Shown one piece after another: positions 35,327 through 46,215 of a stretch of 64,000 nucleotides of DNA. The DNA comes from Pantoea sp. WMus005 (GTDB lineage Bacteria > Pseudomonadota > Gammaproteobacteria > Enterobacterales > Enterobacteriaceae). The notes beneath the pieces are model-generated. The model was not told the origin of the DNA, searched no databases, and saw only the letters and a list, made by a program, of their open reading frames with translations. The stretch is from the NCBI RefSeq assembly GCF_013415305.1, contig NZ_JACBXU010000006.1, positions 1 to 64,000 of the forward strand. The letters run 5' to 3'. Position numbers and translations under genes: made by a program. Within the stretch, counting starts at the first letter, position 1. The number at the start of each line of letters is the position of its first letter.

Positions 35327-36213
35327 CCACGATTGAAATTCAGGCGCGCGCCGAACTGGACGCATCACGCCGTAAAATGCAGTCCTGGCGCAGTACTAAA
35401 AATAAAATTGCGCTGACGTTGTCGCTGCTGACCATGGCATTTGGCCTGTTCTGGCTGGTGTGGATCCTGTTCACCACCGTCACGCGCGGTGTGGATGGTC
35501 TTTCCTGGTCCCTGTTCACCGAATCCACGCCACCGCCGAATACTGCGGGCGGCGGTCTGGCGAACGCCCTGGCCGGCAGTGGATTACTGATTTTCTGGTC
35601 TACTTTCTTTGGCACACCACTGGGCATCATGGCGGGCATCTACCTGGCGGAGTATGGGCGCAAATCGGCCCTGTCAGAAGTGATCCGCTTTATTAACGAT
35701 ATTCTGCTTTCGGCCCCCTCAATTGTGGTCGGCCTGTTCGTCTACACCCTTGTGGTGGCAAAGATGCAGCACTTCTCCGGTTGGGCCGGGGTGATTGCAC
35801 TGGCGCTGCTGCAGGTGCCAATTGTGATTCGTACTACCGAAAACATGCTGCGTCTGGTGCCAGATAGCATGCGTGAAGCGGCTTACGCGCTCGGCACACC
35901 CAAGTGGAAGATGATCTCGGCCATCACCCTGAAAGCCTCGGTCTCCGGCATCATCACCGGCGTGCTGCTGGCGATTGCCCGTATCGCCGGTGAAACGGCC
36001 CCGCTGCTATTTACGGCGCTGTCGAACCAGTTCTGGAGCACCGACATGATGCAGCCGCTGGCGAACCTGCCGGTCACCATTTTCAAGTTCGCCATGAGCC
36101 CCTTTGCTGAATGGCAGAGCCTGGCCTGGGCGGGCGTGCTGATTATTACCCTCTGTGTGCTGCTGCTGAACATTGTGGCGCGGGTGATTTTTGCCAAAGG
36201 TAAACACGGTTAA
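35323..36213 (+). CDS. pstA: Phosphate ABC transporter permease PstA
   Basis: Second membrane subunit of the phosphate importer, 296 aa, six predicted helices. The EAA-type loop reads [30 protein letters not shown]. The start overlaps the pstC stop, giving translational coupling and the 1:1 ratio that the heterodimer needs. Confidence 0.96.
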   Translation: MTTIEIQARAELDASRRKMQSWRSTKNKIALTLSLLTMAFGLFWLVWILFTTVTRGVDGLSWSLFTESTPPPNTAGGGLANALAGSGLLIFWSTFFGTPLGIMAGIYLAEYGRKSALSEVIRFINDILLSAPSIVVGLFVYTLVVAKMQHFSGWAGVIALALLQVPIVIRTTENMLRLVPDSMREAAYALGTPKWKMISAITLKASVSGIITGVLLAIARIAGETAPLLFTALSNQFWSTDMMQPLANLPVTIFKFAMSPFAEWQSLAWAGVLIITLCVLLLNIVARVIFAKGKHG

Positions 36214-36254
36214 CTTCCGGCGCTGCTCTGAGCGGCGCCGTATAAGAGAGATGA

Positions 36255-37031
<777 letters not shown>

Positions 37032-37048
37032 TCTGACAGGAGATCGAC

Positions 37049-37783
37049 ATGGATAATCTGAATCTGAATAAGCACATCTCCGGTCAGTTCAATGCCGAAC
37101 TGGAGCATATCCGTACCCAGGTGATGATCATGGGTGGCATGGTCGAGCAGCAACTCACCGACGCCATTACTGCGATGCATAATCTGGATGGCGAACTGGC
37201 GCAGCGGGTGATCGACGGCGACCAGAAAGTCAATATGATGGAAGTAGAGATTGATGAAGCCTGCGTGCGCATCATCGCCAAACGTCAGCCGACCGCGATC
37301 GATTTACGACTGGTGATGGCGATCATCAAAACCATTTCCGAGCTGGAACGCATTGGCGACGTGGCGGAGAAGATCAGCCGCACGGCGCTGGAGAAGTTTG
37401 GTCAGCAGCACCTTCCGCTGCTGGTGAGCCTGGAGTCGCTGGGCCGTCACACTGTGCAGATGCTGCATGATGTGCTGGACGCCTTTGCCCGCATGGATCT
37501 CAATGAAGCCATCACTATCTACCGTGAAGATAAAAAGGTAGATAAAGAGTATGAAGGCATTGTGCGTCAGCTGATGACCTACATGATGGAAGATCCGCGC
37601 ACGATTCCCAGCGTGCTGACGGCACTGTTCTGCGCGCGTGCTATTGAGCGCATCGGCGATCGTTGCCAGAACATCTGCGAAATCATCTTCTATTTCGTCA
37701 AAGGTCAGGATTTCCGTCACGTTGGCGGTGACCGTCTCGATGAATTACTGTCGGGCGACGACGGCAGCAACAAACCTTCCTGA
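37049..37783 (+). CDS. phoU: Phosphate signalling protein PhoU
   Basis: Negative regulator that links the Pst transporter to the PhoR kinase, 244 aa. It is a tandem repeat of three-helix bundles; each carries the metal-binding E/DXXXD-type motif ([12 protein letters not shown] in the first, [12 protein letters not shown] in the second). Last gene of the pst operon, followed by a strong terminator. Confidence 0.96.
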   Translation: MDNLNLNKHISGQFNAELEHIRTQVMIMGGMVEQQLTDAITAMHNLDGELAQRVIDGDQKVNMMEVEIDEACVRIIAKRQPTAIDLRLVMAIIKTISELERIGDVAEKISRTALEKFGQQHLPLLVSLESLGRHTVQMLHDVLDAFARMDLNEAITIYREDKKVDKEYEGIVRQLMTYMMEDPRTIPSVLTALFCARAIERIGDRCQNICEIIFYFVKGQDFRHVGGDRLDELLSGDDGSNKPS

Positions 37784-37788
37784 TAAAC

Positions 37789-37827
37789 CTTATCCCTGCG
37801 CCTGATCGGCGCAGGGATAAGCCTTTT
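37789..37827 (+). terminator. pst operon terminator
   Basis: A 14-bp perfect stem, CTTATCCCTGCGCC (37789-37802) with GGCGCAGGGATAAG (37808-37821), five-base loop, then CCTTTT. Confidence 0.85.
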
Positions 37828-37830
37828 CAA

Positions 37831-37859
37831 TTGGTCACATCCTGAACTCTCTTTATAAT
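37831..37859 (+). promoter_or_regulatory. Sigma-70 promoter of the MFS gene at 37891
   Basis: -35 TTGGTC (37831-37836), 17-bp spacer, consensus -10 TATAAT (37854-37859), immediately after the pst terminator, so the MFS gene has its own promoter. Confidence 0.7.
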
Positions 37860-37890
37860 TGCGGCACTTTTCCCTCTGAGGTGCGCAAAG

Positions 37891-39129
37891 ATGTCCCCTT
37901 CTCCCCAATCTAAACCGGGCGTAACGCCGGGCAAAGCGATGCTGGCTGCGGTCAGCGGTTATGCCATGGATGGATTTGACCTGCTGATACTTGGCTTTAT
38001 GTTGCCGGCTATCAGTGTTTCGCTGGCGCTCAATCCATCACAGGCGGGATCGCTGGTGACCTGGACGCTGATTGGCGCAGTCATCGGTGGCATCGTCTTC
38101 GGTCATCTCAGCGACCGTTATGGCCGCATCCGTATGCTGACCGTCACGATTCTGGTGTTCTCGGTCTTTACCGGCCTGTGCGCGGTGGCGCAGGGCTACT
38201 GGGACCTGCTCGCCTGGCGCACGCTGGCGGGTGTGGGTCTGGGTGGCGAATTTGGTATCGGCATGGCGCTGATTGCCGAGGCCTGGCCTGCAGAGAAGCG
38301 CAACCGCGCCTCGGCATGGGTTGGCATCGGCTGGCAGCTGGGGGTGCTGATGGCGGCCTTTATCACGCCACTGCTGCTGACTGTCATCGGCTGGCGTGGC
38401 ATGTTTCTGGTCGGTTTGTTGCCTGCGCTGGTCTCGTTTGCCATTCGTCGCGGGATGGGCGAACCGGAAGCCTATCAGCGGCAGGTTAAACATGTGCCGT
38501 CACTCTCGTTTCCGGCACGCCTGAAGCTGCTGGTGCGCGATCACGCTACCGCTAAAGCCAGCCTGGGCATTTTTATCCTTTGTTCAGTGCAGAACTTCGG
38601 TTACTACGGGCTGATGATCTGGATGCCGAGCTACCTCTCTTCCAGCTTTGGCTTCAGCCTGACGAAGTCGGGCCTCTGGACCGCAGTAACGGTGGTGGGG
38701 ATGACCTTTGGCATCTGGCTGTTTGGCGTGCTGGCCGACCGCTTTGCGCGCTGGAAAATCTTCCTGCTCTATCAGTTTGGTGCGGTGGTGATGGTGGTGG
38801 TCTATGCGCAGCTGCGCGACCCGAACATCATGCTGTTTACCGGCGCGATCATGGGGATGTTTGTTAACGGCATGATTGGCGGCTACGGTGCGCTGATTTC
38901 CGATACCTTCCCGCCGCAGGTACGTGCCACCGCGCAAAACGTCCTGTTCAACCTGGGACGTGGCGTGGGCGGCTTCGGCCCGGTAGTGATTGGTCTGCTG
39001 GCGAGCCAGTTCTCGTTCACGGCGGCAATTACCCTGCTGGCGCTGATTTATCTGCTGGATATTGCGGCGACGCTATTCCTGCTGCCGAAGAAACAGAGTC
39101 AGGAAGATACGCTGGGCGCAATTGGCTGA
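37891..39129 (+). CDS. MFS transporter, substrate unknown
   Basis: Twelve-helix inner-membrane major facilitator, 412 aa. GYAMDGFDLLILGFMLPAI in helix 1 carries the Asp typical of the aromatic-acid/metabolite:H+ symporter group (relatives include sialate, benzoate and niacin carriers), and GHLSDRYGRIRMLTV is the loop 2-3 motif. It stands alone between a terminator (37789) and a strong hairpin (39138), so it has no operon partner that would reveal the substrate. It is not XylE: it lacks the sugar-porter signatures despite lying next to the xyl genes. The start at 37891 has GAGG twelve bases upstream. Confidence 0.8.
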   Translation: MSPSPQSKPGVTPGKAMLAAVSGYAMDGFDLLILGFMLPAISVSLALNPSQAGSLVTWTLIGAVIGGIVFGHLSDRYGRIRMLTVTILVFSVFTGLCAVAQGYWDLLAWRTLAGVGLGGEFGIGMALIAEAWPAEKRNRASAWVGIGWQLGVLMAAFITPLLLTVIGWRGMFLVGLLPALVSFAIRRGMGEPEAYQRQVKHVPSLSFPARLKLLVRDHATAKASLGIFILCSVQNFGYYGLMIWMPSYLSSSFGFSLTKSGLWTAVTVVGMTFGIWLFGVLADRFARWKIFLLYQFGAVVMVVVYAQLRDPNIMLFTGAIMGMFVNGMIGGYGALISDTFPPQVRATAQNVLFNLGRGVGGFGPVVIGLLASQFSFTAAITLLALIYLLDIAATLFLLPKKQSQEDTLGAIG

Positions 39130-39137
39130 TGCCTGAT

Positions 39138-39171
39138 GGCGTGGCGGGATAAGTGTCATTCCCGCCATGCC
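39138..39171. terminator. Hairpin between convergent MFS gene and xylB
   Basis: A 12-bp stem with one G-T pair, 39138-39149 with 39160-39171 (core TGGCGGGA/TCCCGCCA), ten-base loop. It could serve both the MFS gene and xylB as a bidirectional terminator. Confidence 0.6.
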
Positions 39172-39276
39172 GTTTCAGCAACAGGGTTCACGATCCTCCT
39201 TTCTGCATTCATTCCCCCGGCATTCAATGTCAGGGGCATTAACCGACATTTTACATCCCGGATTGTCCGCGCCGGA

Positions 39277-40719
39277 TCACTTCATCAGCGGCAGGAGCTG
39301 CTGATACAGGGTCGCAAAGGTCTCGCGACGCAGCTGGTAATGCGCCAGCCTGCCCGGATCCGGCTGATGCCGCTGCACCAGAACCGGCGTCGGGACGGTG
39401 ACCGCAGGATCCAGCGCCTGCTGTGCCAGCCTTGCGGCTCCCAGTGCAGGGCCAACCTCACCGCCGTGGCAATAGTCCAGCGTCTGGCCACTGATATCCG
39501 CCAGCATCTGACGCCACAGAGCGCTGCGTGCGCCGCCACCGATCAGCATAATACTCTCTGGCTGGACGCCACAGTCATGCAGCACGTCCATGCCCTGCGC
39601 CAGCGCAAACCCCACGCCTTCCAGTACCGATCGTGCCAGCTCGGGACGACCATGCTGGTGGGTAAAACCAAAGAAAGCGCCCCGGGCATTGGGGTTGTTA
39701 TGCGGCGTGCGCTCACCGGAGAGATAGGGCAGAAACCACAGCCCAGGCACGTCATCGCGCGCGCGCTCCGCTTCAGCCAGTAGCTCAGGGACATCTTTGC
39801 AACCGGTCAGCGTTGCTGCCCAGTCCAGACAGGAGGCCGCGCTGAGCATCACCGACATCAGATGCCAGCGCTGCGGCAACGCATGGCAGAAACTGTGCAC
39901 CGCGCGCTCCGGATTGCTGAGATAGCCGTCGCTCACCACGAAATAGACGCCTGATGTCCCCAGCGACAGCATCCCCTGGCCCGGTTCTGTCATGCCGACA
40001 CCCATCGCACCCGCGGCATTATCACCACCGCCAGCAGCCAGCGGTACAGTGTTCATCTTCCAGCGTGTAGCCAGTTCGGCCTGTAATGTGCCGGTCAGGG
40101 CATTGCCTTCATAGAGTTGCGGCATCTGATCGCGGCTGAGATCGCAGGCCTGCAGCATCACATCGCTCCAGTCACGCTGCGCCACATCCAGCCACATTGT
40201 GCCTGCGGCATCGGACATATCGGTGGCGAAATCGCCACTTAATCGCCAGCGCAGATAATCCTTGGGCAACAGCACGTGAGCAATCTGACTGAAGATGGCC
40301 GGTTCATGCTGCTGCACCCACAGCAGTTTGGGAGCCGTGAAGCCGGGCATCATAAGGTTGCCAGTAATCGAGCGCGAATCCGGCACCTTCTGCTCCAGCT
40401 CACGGCACTGCACCTCGCTGCGCCCGTCATTCCAGAGCATGGCCGGACGTAATACCCGGTTAGCGCTGTCGAGCAGCGTTGCACCATGCATCTGTCCGCT
40501 CAGCCCGATGGCCTGCACCGCGTGCAGGTCCTGCTGCCCGCTCAGTGCCTGCATGGCCAAATCCAGCGCCTGCCACCAGCTCTCGGGATCCTGCTCGCTC
40601 CACAAGGGCTGCGGACGCGAAACCTGCAGGGGCGACGTTTCTGTCGCCACCACGTTGCCTTGTGCATCCATCAGCACCACTTTGACGCCAGAGGTACCTA
40701 AATCGATCCCGATAAACAT
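39277..40719 (-). CDS. xylB: Xylulokinase XylB
   Basis: FGGY-family kinase that phosphorylates D-xylulose to xylulose-5-P, 480 aa. The N-terminal phosphate loop is IDLGTSGVKVVLMDAQG. The FGGY signatures are recognisable (LWNDGRS region; GGGDNAAGAMGVG with the catalytic Asp; IGGGARSALWRQMLADISG). It follows xylA by 17 bases on the leftward strand. Confidence 0.95.
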   Translation of the reverse strand: MFIGIDLGTSGVKVVLMDAQGNVVATETSPLQVSRPQPLWSEQDPESWWQALDLAMQALSGQQDLHAVQAIGLSGQMHGATLLDSANRVLRPAMLWNDGRSEVQCRELEQKVPDSRSITGNLMMPGFTAPKLLWVQQHEPAIFSQIAHVLLPKDYLRWRLSGDFATDMSDAAGTMWLDVAQRDWSDVMLQACDLSRDQMPQLYEGNALTGTLQAELATRWKMNTVPLAAGGGDNAAGAMGVGMTEPGQGMLSLGTSGVYFVVSDGYLSNPERAVHSFCHALPQRWHLMSVMLSAASCLDWAATLTGCKDVPELLAEAERARDDVPGLWFLPYLSGERTPHNNPNARGAFFGFTHQHGRPELARSVLEGVGFALAQGMDVLHDCGVQPESIMLIGGGARSALWRQMLADISGQTLDYCHGGEVGPALGAARLAQQALDPAVTVPTPVLVQRHQPDPGRLAHYQLRRETFATLYQQLLPLMK

Positions 40720-40736
40720 GCTCTGCTCCTGAAGGG

Positions 40737-42059
40737 TTAGAAATCAAACAGGTAGTGATTCACCAGATTTTCCAGCTGCTCCTGACGTCCGCTCTGATGC
40801 TGCGGATTGAGCTGCTGCTGCTGAGCATGCGCCGCAAGGGCTTCCAGTGAAAACTCACCTTTTAAAATTTGCTGGCCGAACTCACCATTCCAGCCGCTGT
40901 AGCGCTGTGCCACACGCTTATCGAGTTCACCGTCGCTGATCATGCGAGCTGCTACCTTCAGCGCCAGCGCCATGGTGTCCATCGCGCCAATATGACCGTA
41001 GAAGAGATCATATTTATCGGTGCTCTGACGACGCACTTTGGCATCAAAGTTTAAGCCGCCGGTGGTAAAGCCGCCTGCTTTAAGGATTTCGTACATCACC
41101 AGCGCATTTTCTTCCACGCTGACCGGGAACTGATCGGTATCCCAGCCGCACTGCGGATCGCCGCGGTTGGCATCCACGGAACCAAAAATACCCAACGCAA
41201 TGGCAGTCGCGATTTCATGATGGAAAGAGTGACCGGCCAGCGTGGCGTGGTTCGCCTCAACGTTAACTTTGATCTCTTTTTCCAGGCCGAACTGTTTCAG
41301 GAAGCCATAAACTGTCGCGACATCATAATCATACTGATGTTTAGTCGGCTCCTGCGGTTTCGGTTCGATCAGCAGTGTCCCCTGGAAACCGATTTTGTGT
41401 TTGTGCTCGACCACCATCTGCATAAAGCGGCCAATCTGCTCGCGCTCCTGGCGCAGATCGGTATTCAGGAGGGTTTCATAGCCTTCACGCCCGCCCCATA
41501 ACACATAGTTCTCACCGCCCAGGGTTTTGGTCGCCTGCATGGCGCTACAGACCTGCGTCGCGGCCCAGGCAAAGACCTCCGGATCGGGATTGGTTGCTGC
41601 GCCCGCACCGTAGCGTGGATGGGTAAAGCAGTTGGCCGTGCCCCATAGCAGTTTGACGCCAGTTTCCTGCTGTTTTTCCAGCAGTTTATCGGTCATGGCG
41701 GCAAAGTTTTCTTTGTAGCTTTGCAGCGAATCGCCTTCTGGTGAGACATCAACGTCATGGAAGCAGTACCACGGCACATTCAGCTTGTGGAAAAACTCAA
41801 AGGCCACATCCGCTTTGAGTTTTGCCTGCTGTAGCGCATCTCCGCTTTTCTGCCACGGACGATCAAAGGCGCCGACACCAAACATATCCGCGCCATTCCA
41901 GCAGAAGGTGTGCCAGTAACAGGCAGCAAAGCGCAGATGCTCCGCCATGGTCTTGCCGAGGATCACCTCGTCAGGGTTGTAATGGCGGAAAGCGAGAGGA
42001 TGCGTCGACTGGGTGCCTTCATAACGAACCCGATCGATCTGATCGAAATAAGCGTGCAT
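40737..42059 (-). CDS. xylA: Xylose isomerase XylA
   Basis: Converts D-xylose to D-xylulose, 440 aa, as in E. coli. The catalytic His101 and Asp104 lie in [11 protein letters not shown]; the metal ligands Glu232 ([16 protein letters not shown]) and Glu268/His271 ([17 protein letters not shown]) are all present at the E. coli positions. First gene of the leftward xylAB unit, divergent from xylFGHR. Confidence 0.97.
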   Translation of the reverse strand: MHAYFDQIDRVRYEGTQSTHPLAFRHYNPDEVILGKTMAEHLRFAACYWHTFCWNGADMFGVGAFDRPWQKSGDALQQAKLKADVAFEFFHKLNVPWYCFHDVDVSPEGDSLQSYKENFAAMTDKLLEKQQETGVKLLWGTANCFTHPRYGAGAATNPDPEVFAWAATQVCSAMQATKTLGGENYVLWGGREGYETLLNTDLRQEREQIGRFMQMVVEHKHKIGFQGTLLIEPKPQEPTKHQYDYDVATVYGFLKQFGLEKEIKVNVEANHATLAGHSFHHEIATAIALGIFGSVDANRGDPQCGWDTDQFPVSVEENALVMYEILKAGGFTTGGLNFDAKVRRQSTDKYDLFYGHIGAMDTMALALKVAARMISDGELDKRVAQRYSGWNGEFGQQILKGEFSLEALAAHAQQQQLNPQHQSGRQEQLENLVNHYLFDF

Positions 42060-42403
42060 GGTTTGCTCCTTAGCATCAGTACCCGAATGGTCTGCGTTGA
42101 AGCAATATTCAATATGGGCTGCTGTCTCAGCTCAATTACGATATTTCATTCCGGGTGTCAGATAATTATTATTTGTGCGCTGGCTCGCAAAATAATGTTA
42201 TTTGCAGAGGGGTTTATCATTATTACTCGCTTGTCTTAAAAAGATGAAACCTCGATCGCGCTCATAAAAAATGAAATAAACCAAAAAACGTAATAGCCGG
42301 ATAAAAATCAGTAATTGCTGTAACAGGAAAAGAAGGGCAACAATTCATCCGCCTGGTTTATCGGCCTGAAACGACAATAGCCTCAACCTACAGGATGATC
42401 ACA
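42060..42403. promoter_or_regulatory. xylA-xylF divergent control region
   Basis: A 344-base A+T-rich gap with two stretches conserved with E. coli. Near xylA, ATTTTGCGAGCCAGCGCACA (complement of 42176-42195) and the A/T-rich GAAATATCGTAATTGAG (complement of 42131-42147) correspond to the XylR site region there. Near xylF, ATGAAATAAACC...CGTAAT...GTAATTG (42271-42317) corresponds to the second XylR site. A CRP site is expected between them; only weak half-sites are visible (TGAGC on the complement at 42260-42264). Confidence 0.65.
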
Positions 42404-43396
42404 ATGAAGATGAAACATGCACTGTTAGCCGCCTGCGCGGCGCTGGCGCTGTTCAGCCAGACCAGCGTGGCAAAAGAAGTAAAGATTGGCATGGCGATTG
42501 ATGATTTGCGCCTTGAGCGCTGGCAGAAAGACCGCGATATTTTCGTTAAACAGGCGGAAACGCTGGGCGCTAAGGTCTTTGTTCAGTCTGCCAACGGCAA
42601 CGAAGAGACCCAGATGTCACAGATTGAAAATATGATCAATCGCGGTGTCGATGTGCTGGTGATTATTCCCTACAACGGTCAGGTATTGAGTAACGTTGTC
42701 GCTGAAGCGAAACGGGAAGGAATTAAAGTGCTGGCCTATGACCGAATGATTAATAACGCTGATATCGATTTTTATATCTCTTTCGATAATGAAAAAGTGG
42801 GCGAGTTGCAGGCCGAAAGCATTGTGAAACAGGTGCCTAAGGGCAACTATTTTTTAATGGGTGGATCGCCAGTGGATAATAACGCCCGTCTGTTCCGCGC
42901 TGGACAGATGAAAGTGTTAAAACCTTATATTGATAACGGCAGTATTAAAATTGTCGGCGATCAGTGGGTCGATGCCTGGCTGCCAGAAAACGCCCTGAAA
43001 ATTATGGAAAACGCGCTGACCGCCAACAGCAACCACATTGATGCGGTCGTGGCCTCTAACGATGCCACCGCAGGCGGTGCGATTCAGGCCCTGAGCGCAC
43101 AGGGGCTGGCTGGAAAAGTGGCGATCTCCGGACAGGATGCCGATCTGGCCGCGATTAAACGTATCAAAGCGGGTACGCAGACCATGACGGTTTACAAACC
43201 GATCACCGAGCTGGCCACCGAAGCGGCGAAAATTGCCGTTGAGCTGGGCGAGGGCAAAACGCCGGCCAGCAACAGCACGCTGAATAATGGCCTGAAAGAG
43301 GTGCCGTCACGACTGCTGAAGCCGATTCCGGTCAACAAAGACAATATCGAAAGCACCGTGGTGAAAGACGGTTTCCACAAAAAGAGCGAACTCTGA
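42404..43396 (+). CDS. xylF: Xylose periplasmic binding protein XylF
   Basis: D-xylose receptor of the XylFGH importer, 330 aa, the E. coli length. The signal peptide ends after Ala23 (TSVA|KEVKIGMAID). The mature region (DDLRLERWQKDRDIFVKQAE, SFDNEKVGELQAE, GSPVDNNARLFRAGQMK, ASNDATAGGAIQALSAQG) is almost the same as E. coli. The ATG at 42404 has AGGA eight bases upstream; the earlier ATG at 42395 lacks a site. Confidence 0.96.
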   Translation: MKMKHALLAACAALALFSQTSVAKEVKIGMAIDDLRLERWQKDRDIFVKQAETLGAKVFVQSANGNEETQMSQIENMINRGVDVLVIIPYNGQVLSNVVAEAKREGIKVLAYDRMINNADIDFYISFDNEKVGELQAESIVKQVPKGNYFLMGGSPVDNNARLFRAGQMKVLKPYIDNGSIKIVGDQWVDAWLPENALKIMENALTANSNHIDAVVASNDATAGGAIQALSAQGLAGKVAISGQDADLAAIKRIKAGTQTMTVYKPITELATEAAKIAVELGEGKTPASNSTLNNGLKEVPSRLLKPIPVNKDNIESTVVKDGFHKKSEL

Positions 43397-43424
43397 CCGC
43401 GCATAGCGTGAGGGAGAACAGTCG

Positions 43425-44945
43425 ATGCTGCTGGAAATGAAAAACATCACCAAGCGTTTCGGTGCAGTAAAGGCGCTGAATGATGTCAGCCTGCAACTTG
43501 AGGCGGGCGAAGTCATGTCGCTGTGCGGTGAAAATGGCTCGGGCAAATCGACGCTGATGAAAATCCTGTGCGGACTCTATCCGCACGGTGATTTTGAAGG
43601 GCAGATTCACTTCTCTGGCGACGACGTTCAGGCACAGACCATTCGCGATACCGAGCGTAAAGGTATTGTGATTATCCATCAGGAGCTGGCGCTGGTGCGG
43701 CAACTGACGGTGATGGAGAACGTCTTCCTGGGTGCCGAACTGAGCCGTTTCGGCATGGTGGATGATGAAACCATGACCCTGCGCTGCCAGCAACTGCTGG
43801 CGCGTGTCGGGCTGAACGTCTCTCCCGCGACCCGCGTGGGTGAATTAGGCCTGGGCCAGCAGCAGCTGGTGGAGATTGCCCGCGCCCTTAACAAACAGGT
43901 CCGGCTGCTGATTCTGGATGAGCCGACCTCTTCCCTGACGGAGCAGGAGACGGATGTGCTGCTGGGCATCATCCGTAACCTGCGTGAACACGGTATCGCC
44001 TGCATCTACATCTCGCACAAACTGAATGAGGTTAAGGCGATCTCCGACACCATCTGCGTGATCCGTGACGGCCAGCATATTGCGACCCGTCCGGCGGCGG
44101 GCCTGAGCGAAGATGACATCATCACCATGATGGTGGGACGCGAGCTGACCGCGCTCTATCCCCACGCACCCCATCAGATTGGCGACGTGATACTCAAAGT
44201 GGAGAACCTCACCGCCTGGCATCCGGTCAACCGCCATATCCGCCGCGTCAACAATGTCTCATTCACGCTCAGACGCGGTGAAATTCTCGGCATTGCCGGG
44301 CTGGTGGGCGCAGGCAGGACTGAAACGGTGCAGTGTCTGTTTGGCGTCTGGCCAGGACGCTGGCAGGGCGATATCTGGATTAACGGCAAACAGGTGAACA
44401 TTACCGATTGCCGCGCCGCCATTGCGCACGGCATTGCTATGGTGCCGGAAGATCGTAAAAAGGATGGCATCGTGCCGCTGATGGCGGTGGGCAAAAACAT
44501 TACCCTGGCGGCGCTGGACCAGTTCAGCCACCGCCTCTCTACGCTGGATGAAGCGCAGGAGCAGCAGGCGATCAATGATGCGATTAGCCGGCTACGGGTG
44601 AAAACCTCCTCATCGGAATTGCCAATTGGCCGCTTAAGCGGCGGCAACCAGCAGAAAGCGATTCTGGCGAAGTGCCTGCTGCTCAATCCAAAAATCCTGA
44701 TCCTGGATGAACCGACGCGCGGCATTGATGTGGGCGCACGCCAGGAGATCTACCTGCTGATCAATGCACTGGTTCAGCAGGGCATTGCGGTGATTGTGAT
44801 TTCCTCTGAGCTGCCGGAAGTGCTGGGCCTGAGCGATCGGGTGCTGGTGATGCATGAAGGGCAGATCAAAGCCGATTTGATTAACGATAACCTGACTCAG
44901 GAGCAGGTGATGGAAGCTGCCCTGCGGAGTGAACATTATGCTTAA
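43425..44945 (+). CDS. xylG: Xylose ABC transporter ATPase XylG
   Basis: Double ATP-binding subunit of the xylose importer, 506 aa. Domain one has Walker [10 protein letters not shown] (residues 35-43), signature [15 protein letters not shown] and Walker [12 protein letters not shown]. Domain two has the degenerate P-loop [25 protein letters not shown] and [13 protein letters not shown]. The E. coli protein is seven residues longer at its ends. The end overlaps xylH by eight bases. Confidence 0.95.
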   Translation: MLLEMKNITKRFGAVKALNDVSLQLEAGEVMSLCGENGSGKSTLMKILCGLYPHGDFEGQIHFSGDDVQAQTIRDTERKGIVIIHQELALVRQLTVMENVFLGAELSRFGMVDDETMTLRCQQLLARVGLNVSPATRVGELGLGQQQLVEIARALNKQVRLLILDEPTSSLTEQETDVLLGIIRNLREHGIACIYISHKLNEVKAISDTICVIRDGQHIATRPAAGLSEDDIITMMVGRELTALYPHAPHQIGDVILKVENLTAWHPVNRHIRRVNNVSFTLRRGEILGIAGLVGAGRTETVQCLFGVWPGRWQGDIWINGKQVNITDCRAAIAHGIAMVPEDRKKDGIVPLMAVGKNITLAALDQFSHRLSTLDEAQEQQAINDAISRLRVKTSSSELPIGRLSGGNQQKAILAKCLLLNPKILILDEPTRGIDVGARQEIYLLINALVQQGIAVIVISSELPEVLGLSDRVLVMHEGQIKADLINDNLTQEQVMEAALRSEHYA

Positions 44946-46122
44946 AAGTGAAAGTACCCAAAGCCGCCTCTCCGGCACGCCGGGCAAACCGTCACCGGGC
45001 AGGTTCACACTGCCGAACCTGCAGGTTCTGGTGATGCTGGGCGCGATTGTGCTGATTGCGCTGTTCTTTACCTGGACCACCGACGGCTCCTGGCTCAGTG
45101 CACGTAACGTCTCCAACCTCCTGCGTCAGACCGCCATCACCGGCATTCTGGCGGTCGGTATGGTGTTCGTGATTATCTCGGCGGAGATCGATCTGTCAGT
45201 GGGTTCCATGATGGGCCTGCTGGGCGGTGCGGCGGCGATTTTCGACGTCTGGCTCGGCTGGCCGCTGCCGCTGACCATCGTAGTGACGCTGGTGATGGGG
45301 TTACTGCTCGGCACCTGGAATGGCTGGTGGGTGGCCTACCGCAAAGTGCCGTCGTTTATCGTGACGCTGGCGGGAATGCTGGCGTTTCGCGGCATTCTGG
45401 TCGGGATTACGGATGGCACCACGGTTGCCCCGATCACACCGGGCATGTCGCAGATTGGACAGAGCTATCTGCCCGGCGGCGTCGGGTTCGGCTTTGGCGT
45501 TGCCGGTCTGGCGCTGTTTACACTTTGGCAGTGGCGTTTGCGGCTGCGTCGTCAGCAGCTCGGGCTGCCGCAGGGCGCTGCCAGCGGCACAGTGGGACGG
45601 CAGGCGATTACCGCCATCTTAGTGCTCGGTGCCATCTGGTTGCTGAACGATTATCGCGGCGTACCGACGCCGGTACTACTGCTGGCCGTACTGTTACTGG
45701 CGGGTATGTTTATGGCGACCCGCACCGCATTTGGCCGTCGCATCTACGCCATCGGCGGCAACATTGACGCTGCCCGCCTCTCTGGCATTAACGTAGCGCG
45801 TACCAAGCTGGTGGTATTTGCCATTAACGGTGTGATGGTGGCGATTGCCGGGCTGATCCTCAGTTCGCGGCTGGGCGCAGGCTCGCCGTCGGCGGGTAAC
45901 ATTGCAGAGCTCGACGCTATCGCCGCCTGTGTAATCGGTGGCACCAGCCTGGCGGGTGGCGTGGGGTCGGTGGCGGGCGCGGTCATGGGCGCCTTTATCA
46001 TGGCCTCGCTGGATAACGGCATGAGCATGATGGATGTGCCAACCTTCTGGCAGTACATCGTCAAAGGCGCGATCCTGCTGCTGGCAGTGTGGATGGATAC
46101 CGCAACGCGGCGTCGGGTGTAA
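44938..46122 (+). CDS. xylH: Xylose ABC transporter permease XylH
   Basis: Inner-membrane permease of the xylose importer, 394 aa, about ten membrane helices. The family motif [17 protein letters not shown] and the loop [24 protein letters not shown] are present. The start is the ATG at 44938 inside the xylG end, with GGAG nine bases upstream; the upstream GTG at 44929 is less likely. Confidence 0.95.
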   Translation: MLKSESTQSRLSGTPGKPSPGRFTLPNLQVLVMLGAIVLIALFFTWTTDGSWLSARNVSNLLRQTAITGILAVGMVFVIISAEIDLSVGSMMGLLGGAAAIFDVWLGWPLPLTIVVTLVMGLLLGTWNGWWVAYRKVPSFIVTLAGMLAFRGILVGITDGTTVAPITPGMSQIGQSYLPGGVGFGFGVAGLALFTLWQWRLRLRRQQLGLPQGAASGTVGRQAITAILVLGAIWLLNDYRGVPTPVLLLAVLLLAGMFMATRTAFGRRIYAIGGNIDAARLSGINVARTKLVVFAINGVMVAIAGLILSSRLGAGSPSAGNIAELDAIAACVIGGTSLAGGVGSVAGAVMGAFIMASLDNGMSMMDVPTFWQYIVKGAILLLAVWMDTATRRRV

Positions 46123-46215
46123 TCGCGTGGGCGATCACATTGTGGCGCAAACAATTTTTTTGCCCCTTTCAGCCGTGTTATGCAATGCGCTGAGGATTTA
46201 AGGGAACGCGCCACC

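Noticed and set aside
37891..39129. MFS gene as the xylose symporter xylE
   Set aside because: It lacks the sugar-porter motifs and is shorter than XylE; its helix-1 signature fits organic-acid symporters.
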